This document shows positions 15,996-24,505 of a DNA stretch of 64,000 nucleotides, piece after piece; positions within the stretch are counted from its first letter, which is position 1; every line of letters begins with the position of its first letter. The translations under genes and the position numbers were made by a program. Origin of the DNA: Jannaschia seohaensis (GTDB lineage: Bacteria > Pseudomonadota > Alphaproteobacteria > Rhodobacterales > Rhodobacteraceae); assembly GCF_900116765.1 (NCBI RefSeq), contig NZ_UETC01000001.1, forward strand, positions 248,001 to 312,000, written 5' to 3'. The notes beneath the pieces were generated by a model, which made no database searches, had not been told where the DNA came from, and saw only the letters and a program-made list of their open reading frames with translations.

Positions 15996-18224
15996 TCAGC
16001 CGCTTTCCATTCGCGCCAGCGCGACGAGCGCCTGCCCGAAGGCGAGTCCGCCGTCATTGGCGGGCACCTCGCCCGGGGGGCAGAGACGCAGCCCGTCGAG
16101 CCGCGCCGTCACCCGCGCGAGCAGCGAGACGTTCTGGAAGCAGCCCCCCGACAGCGCGACCGTGTCGGTGCCCGCCGCGTCGCAGGCGGCGCGGGCGGCG
16201 CTGGCGAAGGCCTTGGCCAGCCCCGCCTCGAAGCGCGCGGCGATGGTCTCGGGCGGTGCGCCGGCGGCGAGGTCGCGGGCGAGCGCGTCGAACATCGGGG
16301 CCGGGTCGATCTCCGGGCCGAGGCCGAACGGGTAGGGGCGCGCGTCGCCGCCCCGCTCCGAGAGGGTCTGGAGCGCCATGGCCGCCTCGCCCTCGAAGCT
16401 CTGGCGCTCGGGGCAAAGCCCGAGACAGGCCGCCACCGCGTCATAGAGCCGCCCGGCGGAGGACGACAGCGGCGCGTTCACCCCCGCCATCGCGGCGGCG
16501 CGCAAGGGGGCGAGGGGCAGATGGCCGAAGAGCCGCTCCGCCAGCGCCCCATGCCCCGCCGCGTCCAGCCGGACGACGGCGTTGCGCCAGGGGTCCGCCT
16601 GAGCGCGGTCACCGCCGACCAGGGGCGCGGGGGTCAGGTGGGCGGCGCGCGCCACGCCCGCGTAGCCGCCCACCAGCACCTCTCCGCCCCAAACGGTGCC
16701 ATCGGGGCCCAGACCCAGCCCGTCGAGCACCAGCCCTACGGCCGTCGCGCCGCGCCATCCCGCTTCGCCCAGGGCGGCGGCCATATGCGCGTGGTGGTGC
16801 TGGACCTCGAAGACGGGCACCCCCAGCGCGTCGGCCCGCGCGTGCCCGTGCCGCGTGGCGCGGAACTCGGGGTGGAGGTCGACCGCCACCGCCTCGGGCG
16901 CATGGCCCAGGAGCTCGGCGAGGTCGGCATCGGCGCGCAAGAATTCCTCCAGCGTCAGCGGATCGTCGAGATCGCCCAGATGGTGCGAGAGCATCGCCTG
17001 CCCAGCCTTGGTCAGGCAGATCGCGGATTTCAGCTGCCCGCCGAAAGCCGCGACCTGGGCGTGGGGCAGGCCCGGGGGCAGTTCGAGCGTGCCGGGCACG
17101 CGCCCCCGGGCGCGGCGCAGGACCATGGGCGGCGCGGCGATCTCGACCCCGTCGTCGAGGCGGCGGGCGATCTCCCGGTCGTGCATAAGGAAGCCGTCGG
17201 CGAAGCCCGACAGCTTCTCCCGCGCCTCGTCGTCGCCGATCGCTTGAGGCTCGCCCGAGAGGTTGCCGGAGGTCATCACCAGCGGGCGACGGGCGGCGTC
17301 GAGCAGCAGATGATGCAGCGGCGTGTAGGGCAGCATCCAGCCCAGACGTCCCTGGCCCGGTGCGACCCCCTCGGGCAGAGGCGCGGCCTTGGGCAGTAGG
17401 ACGATGGGCGCGGCCGGCTCGGTGAGGCGCGCGCGGGCGGTGTCGTCCAGCACCGCATGGCGCGCGACGGTTTCGAGCGGCGCCATCAGGGCGAAAGGCT
17501 TGGCCGGACGGCGCTTGCGCTCCCGCAGGAGCGCGAGGGCGGCGGGATTGGTCGCGTCGCAGGCGAGGTGGAAGCCGCCCAGCCCCTTGATCGCCACGAT
17601 CCGGCCCGCGCGCAGCCAGCGGGCGGCCGTGGCGATGGGGTCGGCGTTCAGCCGCGCGCCGTCCGCCTCGCACCAGGCCTGCGGCCCGCAGGCGGGGCAG
17701 GCGATGGGTTGGGCGTGAAAGCGGCGGTCGGCCGGGTCTTCGTATTCCGCGCGGCAGGCGGCGCACATCTCGAAGGGGGCCATGGTGGTGCGCGCGCGGT
17801 CATAGGGCAGCGCCCGCAGGATCGTGAGGCGCGGGCCGCAATTGGTGCAGTTGGTGAACGGGTAGCCGAAGCGACGGGCGCTCGGGTCGCGGATCTCGGC
17901 GGCGCAGTCGGCGCAGGTGGCGGCGTCGGGCGTCACCCGCGTCTCGGCCCCCGCCGCGCCGCTGGCGGCGATGGTGAAGTCCCCGCAAGGAGGCAGGTCG
18001 GCGTCCGTTCCCTCGACCGCGTCGACGCGGGCGAGCGGCGGCGCTTCGGCAGCCAGCGCGGCCTCGAAGGCGGCGAGGCCCTCCCCGGCGGCTTCGACCA
18101 GCACGCCCTCGGCGTCGTTCAACACCGTTCCCGTGACCCCGTGCCGCCGGGCGAGCTCCCAGACGAAGGGGCGGAAGCCGACCCCCTGCACCTGTCCGCG
18201 CACCCGGATGCGGCGGCCCAGCAT
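15996..18224 (-). CDS. hypF: Carbamoyltransferase HypF
   Basis: HypF makes the carbamoyl group for the CN ligands from carbamoyl phosphate and ATP and hands it to HypE. All domains are present in its 742 residues: acylphosphatase (about 1-90, [18 protein letters not shown]), two zinc fingers (CADCAAEI...CTNCGP and CAACRAEY...CPACGP), a YrdC-like nucleotide-binding domain ([17 protein letters not shown]) and a Kae1-like C-terminal domain ([29 protein letters not shown]). It starts one base inside the hupV stop (TGATG), so it is coupled to hupUV. It is the longest gene of the cluster and intact, which matters when judging whether the neighbouring lesions are random errors. Confidence 0.96.
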   Translation of the reverse strand: MLGRRIRVRGQVQGVGFRPFVWELARRHGVTGTVLNDAEGVLVEAAGEGLAAFEAALAAEAPPLARVDAVEGTDADLPPCGDFTIAASGAAGAETRVTPDAATCADCAAEIRDPSARRFGYPFTNCTNCGPRLTILRALPYDRARTTMAPFEMCAACRAEYEDPADRRFHAQPIACPACGPQAWCEADGARLNADPIATAARWLRAGRIVAIKGLGGFHLACDATNPAALALLRERKRRPAKPFALMAPLETVARHAVLDDTARARLTEPAAPIVLLPKAAPLPEGVAPGQGRLGWMLPYTPLHHLLLDAARRPLVMTSGNLSGEPQAIGDDEAREKLSGFADGFLMHDREIARRLDDGVEIAAPPMVLRRARGRVPGTLELPPGLPHAQVAAFGGQLKSAICLTKAGQAMLSHHLGDLDDPLTLEEFLRADADLAELLGHAPEAVAVDLHPEFRATRHGHARADALGVPVFEVQHHHAHMAAALGEAGWRGATAVGLVLDGLGLGPDGTVWGGEVLVGGYAGVARAAHLTPAPLVGGDRAQADPWRNAVVRLDAAGHGALAERLFGHLPLAPLRAAAMAGVNAPLSSSAGRLYDAVAACLGLCPERQSFEGEAAMALQTLSERGGDARPYPFGLGPEIDPAPMFDALARDLAAGAPPETIAARFEAGLAKAFASAARAACDAAGTDTVALSGGCFQNVSLLARVTARLDGLRLCPPGEVPANDGGLAFGQALVALARMESG

Positions 18225-19654
18225 CAGTGGACGGTGCAGACCATGCAGGGGTCGAAGCTGTGCACGATGTGCTGCACCGAGAGCGGCGTGTCGCAGCCTT
18301 CGGGCGCGAGCGCCCCCACCAGAGCCTGTTCCAGGGGGCCGGGCACGCCGTCCGCGTCGCGGGGCGAGAAGTTCCAGGTCGTGGGCGCCACGATCTGGTA
18401 GTTGGCGATGCGCCCGTCCTCGATGCGGATCCAGTGGCCCAGCGCGCCGCGCGCGGCTTAGGTCAGGCCGACGCCTGTCGCGGCGTCAGGCAGGGTCCAG
18501 TCGCCCATGAGGGAGTGCGAGGGGTCGACTCCCGCGACCTGCGCCTCCAGCCAGATCTGAGTGCGCGCGATCTCCAAGAGGCGTGCGGCGACCCGGGCGC
18601 GCACGCCTCCCTCGGTGGCCAAAGCCTGGGCCAGCGGGTGCCCGTCGACTGCCTGGCGCGCCAGCGCGCCGGTCTCGGCGGGGGCGCCCGCGAGGCGCGA
18701 GGCCTTGCACCAGGAATAGGCCGAATCGCGCATCTCCTCGTCCGGGACCGTCACGCCGTCGAGCGGATGCGCCGCCTCCCCCATCATCCAGCTATGGGCC
18801 AGATCCTCGCGCACGGCGTCCGCGTCGGCGGGGGTCACGGATCCCGCCTGCCACAGCCCGGCTCGCGTGGCCCGGCCCTCGGCGCCGGGATGGGCCCCCC
18901 AGCTGAGATAGCGGCGCGGGCCGACGCCCGCGGCGGCGAGCCCCAGGTCGCGGGCGATGGTCAGGAACAGGCCGACATCGCCGGTCTCCCAGGCGTCCAG
19001 GGCGTACAGCGTCTCTAGCGCGGCGAACTCCTCCAGCGGGGCGCCGAAGGTCTCCCGCTCCAGATGGCGGCGGAAGGCCCGCAGCGTGGAGGTCATACGG
19101 ACCCGGTCGCGCGCGTCCGGGGCGCGGGTGACCCCGGCCGGCTGGATGGCGAGCGTGTGGAGCCATTTGCCGCCCAGCGTGCCGGTGATGTGCATCAGCG
19201 CCGCCCGCGCCTCGACCATGGCGCGCAGGCCGGAGCCCTGGGCCGCGGTGAACCGCTCGACCGCGCGGGCGTGCCAGGGGCGTCCGGTATAGGCCGGACG
19301 CGCGAAGTCGAGCATGAAAAACAGCGTGAAATGGGTCACGTGGTCGGCCAGGTTCTCGACCCCGTGCAAGATCGCGGCCACCCGCGCGCCCATGGGCGGC
19401 ATCCGGGCCCCTGCCGCGTCGGCCAGGGCGAGGGCGGCGGCGGCGGATTGGCTGATGGAGCAGATGCCGCAGATCCGGGGCGTCACCGTCAGCGCGTCGC
19501 GCGGGTCGCGCCCGGCCATCATCGCCTCGAAGCCGCGAAACAGCGGGGAGTTGGCATAGGCGGCGGCCACGCGCCCGTCCTCGATCTCCAGCCGCACCTC
19601 CAGGTCGCCTTCGATGCGGTTGAACGGCCCGACGAGAAGGCGGTGCGCGGTCAC
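18224..19654 (-). pseudogene. hupV: Regulatory hydrogenase large subunit HupV, one in-frame TAA
   Basis: HupV is the large subunit of the H2-sensing hydrogenase that signals to HupT. It begins at a GTG overlapping the hupU stop (GTGA) and reads RLLVGPFNRIEGDLEVRLEI, then TPRICGICSISQSAAAALAL. The frame reaches GDWTLPDAATGVGLT, meets TAA at 18458-18460, and continues in the same frame with AARGALGHWIRIEDGRIANY to FDPCMVCTVH and a TGA. The stop stands where relatives have Glu, a single G-to-T change from GAA. The protein ends right at the final metal-ligand His with no tail, as expected for sensor hydrogenases that are not processed by HupD. Truncation at the TAA would remove the last 78 codons, including both C-terminal nickel ligands. 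Confidence 0.93.
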
Positions 19655-20642
19655 GAGCGCTCCCGCCGGGGTTGGGGGGCGATGCGGACGCGGTCGGCGC
19701 GGGCATTGGTGTCGATGCGCTTGGGCGTGGCGGCCTTGGAGAGCGAGGACAGCGCCATGAACCACGCCTTGGGCATGTCGGTGGGCAGGCCCACCGACAT
19801 GCCGGCGATCTTTGGCGTCTCGGTAAAGGTCGACTTGGGGCTCTCGAACTCGGGGGCGGTGCAGGCGATGCAAGGGTAGCCCCCCGCGTGCAGGAGCCGC
19901 CGCCGTTCCAGGGCCGGATGTTGCAATCGCCCACCGCCTGGGTGCCGATGCAGCCCAGATTCTCCATCAGGCAGCCCATCTCGGAGAGCTTGGTGGCCGA
20001 GGCCTTGTATTCGTAGAACTCATTCTTGGGGCAGGCGTGGTGGACGAGGTGGTCGGTATAAAAGCGGGGCCGCGCGAAGGAGTCGAGATCGGCCTCGCCC
20101 AAGGCATCGGCGGCCAGCAACAGCAGCGTCTCGGTCACCCAGTCGGGATGGGTCAGGCAGCCCGCGACGTTGATCACGGACCGGCCGGAGCGGGCGCGGA
20201 ACGACCCCGGCAGCAAGCCCCCCGCATGGGTGCCGTCGAACTGCATGCCCATCGCGCCCGAGGGGTTGCCGCCCCCCGCCGTCATCCCCCCGAACGCCGC
20301 GCAGGAGCCGATGGCGACCACGTCACGCGCGTGCGGCGCCAGCGCGGCGAGCCAGTCCATCATCGACCACCCGGTGCCCGACAGCATCTGGAAGCGCCCG
20401 GTGCCGCGCGGGCCGGTGACGACCGAGCCCTCGACGCAGAGTACATCGAGCGGGCGCGCGCCGCTCTCGATCTCGGCAAGCAGGGCGCGCACCTCGCCCC
20501 CCGACGCCTCGGAGAGGGCGGGGTGCCAGAGCAACTCGATTCCCGCATCCGCGAAGAGGTCCAGCACGTTCGGATCCTCGGCGCAGAGCAGCGACATCGT
20601 GCAGCCACCGCAGCCCGCCGATTGCAGTCAGAGCACGTTCAT
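19651..20642 (-). pseudogene. hupU: Regulatory hydrogenase small subunit HupU, early stop plus frameshift
   Basis: HupU is the Fe-S subunit of the H2 sensor. Unlike HupS it has no Tat leader, so it is cytoplasmic. From the ATG at 20642 (overlapping the hupT stop) the frame reads Met-Asn-Val-Leu-stop-LQSAGCGGCTMSLLCAE; the TGA at 20628-20630 sits where relatives have Trp (TGG). Downstream the frame is open through GSCAAFGGMTAGGGNPSG and HHACPKNEFYEYKASATKL to CNIRPWNGGGSC, then the protein continues in another frame with LLHAGGYPCIACTAPEFESP to the end. The frame change lies between about 19880 and 19905, in a G-run or a CTGC repeat. Two independent defects are therefore present. Initiation at the ATG after the proximal-cluster cysteines would lose those ligands. 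Confidence 0.92.
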
Positions 20643-21949
20643 CGCGCATCCTCCGCCAGCGGCAGCTCCAACCGGAAGACCGTGCCGCCTTCGGGCGGGC
20701 AGGCGACGGCGAGGCGGCCGCCATGCTCCTCGGCGATCTTGTTGCTGATCGACAGGCCCAGGCCGGTGCCGCGCCCGACCGGCTTGGTGGTGAAGAAGGG
20801 ATCGAAGACATGGGCGGCGATGGCGTCGGGGATGCCGGGGCCGTTGTCGCGGACCTCCAGCACGGCCAGGTCGCCGTCTCGGGCGACGGTGACCGTGATC
20901 TCGGGCCGCTCGATCGCCTCCAGCGCGTCATGGGCGTTCTGTACGAGATTCATGACGATCTGCTGCACATGGCCCGGGTTGCCGTGGACGGGCACGGGCG
21001 CGGGGGCGTCGACCCGCGGCACGGTCCCGCCGGAGCCTCGCTCGATCCAGCGTACGGCGGTGGCGGCGACCTGGCCCAGGTCGAAGCGCTCCCGCTCGCC
21101 GGTGCCGTCGGCCGACAGGCGGCGCAGGTCGGCCACGATGTCGCGCACCCGCTCGGCCCCGTCCTGCGCGCCCTCGATGGCGTGGCGCAGGTTGGGAACG
21201 GCGCGGTCCAGCTTCAGCTCGGCTCGCAGCGCGATCAGCTCGGGCCGGGTCGCGCCGGCCTCGACATGAGCGAAATAAGTCTCCAACCGGCCGACATATT
21301 TCTCCAGCGCGTGGGTATTGGCGTAGACGAAGCTGATCGGGTTGTTGAGTTCATGGGCCACGCCGGCGAGCAGCCGGCCAAGGGCGGCCATCTTCTCGTT
21401 GCGCACCAGCAGGGTCTCCGCCTCCTTGAGCTGGCGGTGGCTGGTTTCAAGCTCGGCATAGGCGGCGCGCGGCTCGCCCAGGGGGCGGCCGATCAGCACC
21501 GCGCCCTCCAACCGGCGGCGCCCGTCGAGCAGTGGCGAGAGTGCCACGTCCAGCGGCTCGCCCTCCGCCAGCCGTGCCTCGAAGGAGACGGGCCTCGGAT
21601 CGTAGCGCAGCCGGTCGAGCGCGGCGGCGACAGTGGCTCTGCCATCGGGGTCGAAGAGATCGGCCGCGGGAAGCCCCGCCGGGTCTCCGCCGATCCGGTC
21701 GGCAAGCGAGGCGGAGGCGCGGGTCACGCGCCCGTCTCGGCCCAGCACCGCCATCGCGTCGCCGACCGAGCCCAGGATCGAGCTGAGCAGCCGGCGCACC
21801 TCGTCCAGCGCGGCGTTCTGCGCCTCGAGCTTGTCCTGGTGGGAAGCCAGTTCGGAATAGGTGGTCTCGATCGCGGAGAGCACATCGGACCAGGCCGCAT
21901 CGGAGAGCGCGGCGCGCGGCGTGCTTTCGGCTTCGACCCTGATCGACAT
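20639..21949 (-). CDS. hupT: Sensor histidine kinase HupT
   Basis: HupT is the cytoplasmic kinase that receives the H2 signal from HupUV and phosphorylates HupR; in R. capsulatus the phosphorylated HupR is inactive, so HupT represses hupSL without H2. The 436-residue protein has an N-terminal helix (20-60), a PAS domain (about 60-165), a dimerisation helix with the phospho-acceptor His199 (GVAHELNNPISF), and a catalytic ATPase domain with N box (MNLVQNAHDALE), G1 (EVRDNGPGIPD), F (VFDPFFTTK) and G2 (GRGTGLGLSIS). It begins the hupTUV-hypF unit and overlaps hupU by four bases. It is intact although both sensor subunits are broken. Confidence 0.95.
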   Translation of the reverse strand: MSIRVEAESTPRAALSDAAWSDVLSAIETTYSELASHQDKLEAQNAALDEVRRLLSSILGSVGDAMAVLGRDGRVTRASASLADRIGGDPAGLPAADLFDPDGRATVAAALDRLRYDPRPVSFEARLAEGEPLDVALSPLLDGRRRLEGAVLIGRPLGEPRAAYAELETSHRQLKEAETLLVRNEKMAALGRLLAGVAHELNNPISFVYANTHALEKYVGRLETYFAHVEAGATRPELIALRAELKLDRAVPNLRHAIEGAQDGAERVRDIVADLRRLSADGTGERERFDLGQVAATAVRWIERGSGGTVPRVDAPAPVPVHGNPGHVQQIVMNLVQNAHDALEAIERPEITVTVARDGDLAVLEVRDNGPGIPDAIAAHVFDPFFTTKPVGRGTGLGLSISNKIAEEHGGRLAVACPPEGGTVFRLELPLAEDAR

Positions 21950-22023
21950 GAGGCCCCCTCCCGGCCGCTGGCGCGGCCTTAAGGGAAACGATGACCGGTC
22001 TTGCCTTGGACTTCGATCGGACG

Positions 22024-22042
22024 CCGGCGCGCAGGGCGCCGG
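22024..22042 (-). terminator. Hairpin between the hypothetical gene and hupT
   Basis: A perfect 7-bp stem CCGGCGC/GCGCCGG with a 5-base loop follows directly after the stop of the upstream minus-strand gene and 75 bases before hupT. It lacks a T-run, so it is only a candidate terminator isolating the hup operon. The remaining bases up to 21950 must contain the hupT promoter; no clear -35/-10 pair was seen. Confidence 0.4.
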
Positions 22043-22942
22043 TCAGTCGCGGGCGCCCACGCTGCCGAGCACCCCGTCGATTAGCACCGAATCGCCCACG
22101 GCCTGGCAGCCGGGCACCGTCATGGTGACAGAGCGCGGCTCCGCATCGAGGCCGGGGCCGACGCGGAACGCGGCGGCGTCGATGCTCTGGCCGCAGGTCT
22201 CGGAGGTCACGGCGGCTTCGAGGGTGAGCGCGGCGCGTACTCCCTGCGGCGCGGTGTAGACCAGCGCGCCCAGCCCGTCCGAGACGGATGGGTCGCCCAG
22301 TTGGGTAAGAAACCCGCCCATGCCCTGCATCGCGTAATCGGCGTCGCGCGGGCTTTCGGGGCCGACATGGCCGGGATCGCCCCAGGTCGCGTCGTTTTCG
22401 AAGGCGTGCAGGCCCAGACCGACGCCGCCGCCCCATTGCAGCACGGCCCGCTCATAAAGCCCGAAATCGGTGACCCAGGTCTGGAGCGTCAGCGCCTCCG
22501 CGTCCTCGACGATCACGGCGATCAGCGGCGCTTCGGCCAGGGCCGGCAGGATCAGCTCGCCCCGCCCCTCATCGTCGAGCAGCGTCGTCACGGCCAAGGG
22601 CCCCTGGACCACGTCGACGCGGCTGCGGGCGTGGCAGGGCGCGGTCATCGAGAGCGCGATGCGGGCCGCCGGTTCGGGCGCGGCCTCGGCCCGGATGGCG
22701 CAGCGCCCCTCGCCGGTGGTCGCGCGCACCCGCGGCCCGGGGCCCCGGGGCGTCGCGAAGGCGGTGTGAGAGGCGGCGTCGGTGACGTGGGTCAATTCGG
22801 ACGCGATATCGGAATTGCCCCCGGACCCCAGCAAGGCCCCCGCCAAGAGCAGGGCCCCCGTGATGAGCAATGTGAACCCGGCCACTCGGCGCAGCCTGCC
22901 GAGGAGCGGGGGCCTGTCCGCATCAGGGGGCGGCGTCGACAT
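22043..22942 (-). CDS. Conserved-looking membrane-anchored hypothetical protein
   Basis: A 299-residue protein with one membrane helix near the N-terminus (FTLLITGALLLAGALLG, about residues 28-44) and a long extracytoplasmic part. It contains four cysteines spaced as possible disulfide partners (GRCAIRA, APCHARS, SETCGQS, VPGCQAVG) and the motif-like stretches TWVTDFGLYERAVLQWGGG and GLHAFENDATWGDPGHVG. I do not recognise a family with confidence. The frame is clean, its codon use matches its neighbours, and it ends at the hairpin before hupT. Nothing links it functionally to hydrogenase. Confidence 0.7.
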   Translation of the reverse strand: MSTPPPDADRPPLLGRLRRVAGFTLLITGALLLAGALLGSGGNSDIASELTHVTDAASHTAFATPRGPGPRVRATTGEGRCAIRAEAAPEPAARIALSMTAPCHARSRVDVVQGPLAVTTLLDDEGRGELILPALAEAPLIAVIVEDAEALTLQTWVTDFGLYERAVLQWGGGVGLGLHAFENDATWGDPGHVGPESPRDADYAMQGMGGFLTQLGDPSVSDGLGALVYTAPQGVRAALTLEAAVTSETCGQSIDAAAFRVGPGLDAEPRSVTMTVPGCQAVGDSVLIDGVLGSVGARD

Positions 22943-23027
22943 CAGGGTCTCCGAAAAGGGCTATGGTCGGCATTATGTAGCTAACGATTTGGGCGATTCC
23001 GTGGTTGAATAACCGGGGCTTCGTGAA

Positions 23028-23062
23028 CGGGGGTCTAATTTTCGGCAAGATTGCCACCCCCG
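23028..23062. repeat. Inverted repeat enclosing a recurring TATTTTCGGCAAGAT-like motif
   Basis: CGGGGGT and ACCCCCG (23028-23034, 23056-23062) form a perfect 7-bp inverted repeat around CTAATTTTCGGCAAGATTGCC. A very similar core, TATTTTCGGCAAGATGA, occurs at 56574-56590 next to another GC hairpin, and a looser copy at 34226-34251. All three lie between genes. I believe such motifs are common in Rhodobacterales intergenic DNA. Confidence 0.5.
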
Positions 23063-23078
23063 AGGGAAACGCGCGGCG

Positions 23079-24065
23079 CTATTCCGATGGCACGGAGACG
23101 GAGGAAGCTTTCGCCAGCGCGGCGGGCACGGCTTCGAACACGGCGATTCCGCCGAGCACCTCGCGCATCGGGATCGGGTGGCAGGTCCGCGTCCGGATCG
23201 CGCGGGCGAAGGCCTCCAGTTCCTGCCGCTCCATCGAGACCGCGGGCCAGGTGAGGCGCGTGCGGGGGCCTTCCACCGGCGCCCAGGTCAGTTGGTTCTG
23301 GCCGCGCAGTTCCAGCCAACCGCGCGCGCCGAAGACTTGCAGCCGGAACTCCCGCGCCGTGGCCGTCTGCGTCCCGACCGTGCCGGTCGCGCCGCTGGCG
23401 AAGCGCATCATCAGCGTGGTCGTGTCATCATGGTCGATCTCGTGGACCAGCCGGGCGCTGAGCGCCGAGAGCGTGGCGACCGGACCCATCAGATGGATCA
23501 TCAGGTCGATGACGTGGATGCCTGCGGCGGCCAGCCCGCCCGCCGGGCTCTCGCCCGGAGCGAGACGCCACATCTCGGGGGTATAGACCTCGCCGACCCG
23601 GACGTCGCTGCTCATGTTGCCCTCGGCATGGAGCAGGCGGCCCAGCTCACCCGCCGCGACCCGCCGCGCCATCTCGGCGAAGGCGGGCAGGTGGCGGCGG
23701 ATATGGCCGGGCAGAAAGACGATGCCCGCCGCCTCGACCGCCGCCAGCGCCGCGCGGGCTTCGGCCAGGGTCAACGCGACCGGCTTCTCGCAGAACAGAT
23801 CCTTGCCCGCCGCCGCGACCCGCGCGATCTGTTGCGCGTGCTGCGAATGCGGCGTGGCGAGGACGACGGCATCGACCTCCGGGTCGGCGAGCACCGCGTC
23901 CAGGTCGTCGGTCAGCGCGATGCCGTGACGCGCCGCCCAGTCCGCGGCCTTGGCCGGGGAGCGGGCGACGGCGCGGGTGAAGACCACGTCCTCGGACAGG
24001 CCCTGGACCGCCTCCACCAGAATGCGGCCCCAGCGGCCCGGCCCCACCAGCGCGAGGCGGATCAC
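23079..24065 (-). CDS. Gfo/Idh/MocA family oxidoreductase
   Basis: A 328-residue NAD(P)-dependent dehydrogenase. The Rossmann start is MIRLALVGPGRWGRILVEA and the family motif FCEKPVAL is present near residue 93. The C-terminal domain has the usual mixed sheet (GNMSSDVRVGEVYTP, GGLAAAGIHVIDLMIHLMGP). Such enzymes oxidise or reduce sugar-like or imino compounds; the substrate is not clear. It is the last gene of the minus-strand catabolic operon that starts near 33110, 12 bases after the DUF3830 gene. In this setting it may reduce or oxidise a breakdown product. Confidence 0.85.
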   Translation of the reverse strand: MIRLALVGPGRWGRILVEAVQGLSEDVVFTRAVARSPAKAADWAARHGIALTDDLDAVLADPEVDAVVLATPHSQHAQQIARVAAAGKDLFCEKPVALTLAEARAALAAVEAAGIVFLPGHIRRHLPAFAEMARRVAAGELGRLLHAEGNMSSDVRVGEVYTPEMWRLAPGESPAGGLAAAGIHVIDLMIHLMGPVATLSALSARLVHEIDHDDTTTLMMRFASGATGTVGTQTATAREFRLQVFGARGWLELRGQNQLTWAPVEGPRTRLTWPAVSMERQELEAFARAIRTRTCHPIPMREVLGGIAVFEAVPAALAKASSVSVPSE

Positions 24066-24077
24066 CGTCGCGCCCTC

Positions 24078-24491
24078 TCAGGCATAGTCGAACCGAATGT
24101 CCTGCGCGCCCTCCCAGAGGACACGGTTGCCCAGCGCCATCAGGTTCTCCAGCCCCGAGGTCAGGGTGATGAAATGGTTCCCCGCGAGCTGTCCCATCTT
24201 CGACGAGAAATCGACGCCGCCATAGGCCAGCAGGATCTCGGTCTCGCTGATGCCGCCGGGATAGAGGATGATATGGCCGGGGGCCGGGTGGCTCGTGTGG
24301 TTCTCGTAGCCGACGCCGAAATCCCGGTCGCCCAGGGGGATCCAGACGCCCTCGCCCGACCAGCGGACATGGACGATCTGGCCCAGGAAGGGCATCGCGC
24401 GCTCGAAGGCGGCGCAGGTTTGCGGGGCGGCGTCGCGCTCCAGCCTTGCGTCGAAGGCATAGGGGCCTGCGGTGATCTTGAGGTCCGTCAT
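24078..24491 (-). CDS. DUF3830 family (cyclophilin-like fold) protein
   Basis: A 137-residue protein beginning MTDLKITAGPYAFDARLE with the family-type segments APQTCAAFERAMPFLGQIVH and HPAPGHIILYPGG, and ending GAQDIRFDYA. DUF3830 proteins have a cyclophilin-like barrel and no established activity; I recall them near amidohydrolases and peptidases of small-molecule catabolism. The frame extends far upstream, but that is the antisense-frame shadow of the big flavoprotein gene; the ATG at 24491 lies 14 bases after that gene's stop. Confidence 0.82.
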   Translation of the reverse strand: MTDLKITAGPYAFDARLERDAAPQTCAAFERAMPFLGQIVHVRWSGEGVWIPLGDRDFGVGYENHTSHPAPGHIILYPGGISETEILLAYGGVDFSSKMGQLAGNHFITLTSGLENLMALGNRVLWEGAQDIRFDYA

Positions 24492-24505
24492 GGGGCCTGC
24501 TCCTC

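Noticed and set aside
7161-20642. Programmed frameshifting, stop-codon readthrough or selenocysteine as an explanation for the hup lesions
   Set aside because: The sites share no slippery sequence or SECIS-like structure, the TGA replaces Trp rather than a cysteine ligand, and eight different recoding events in one cluster would be unprecedented.
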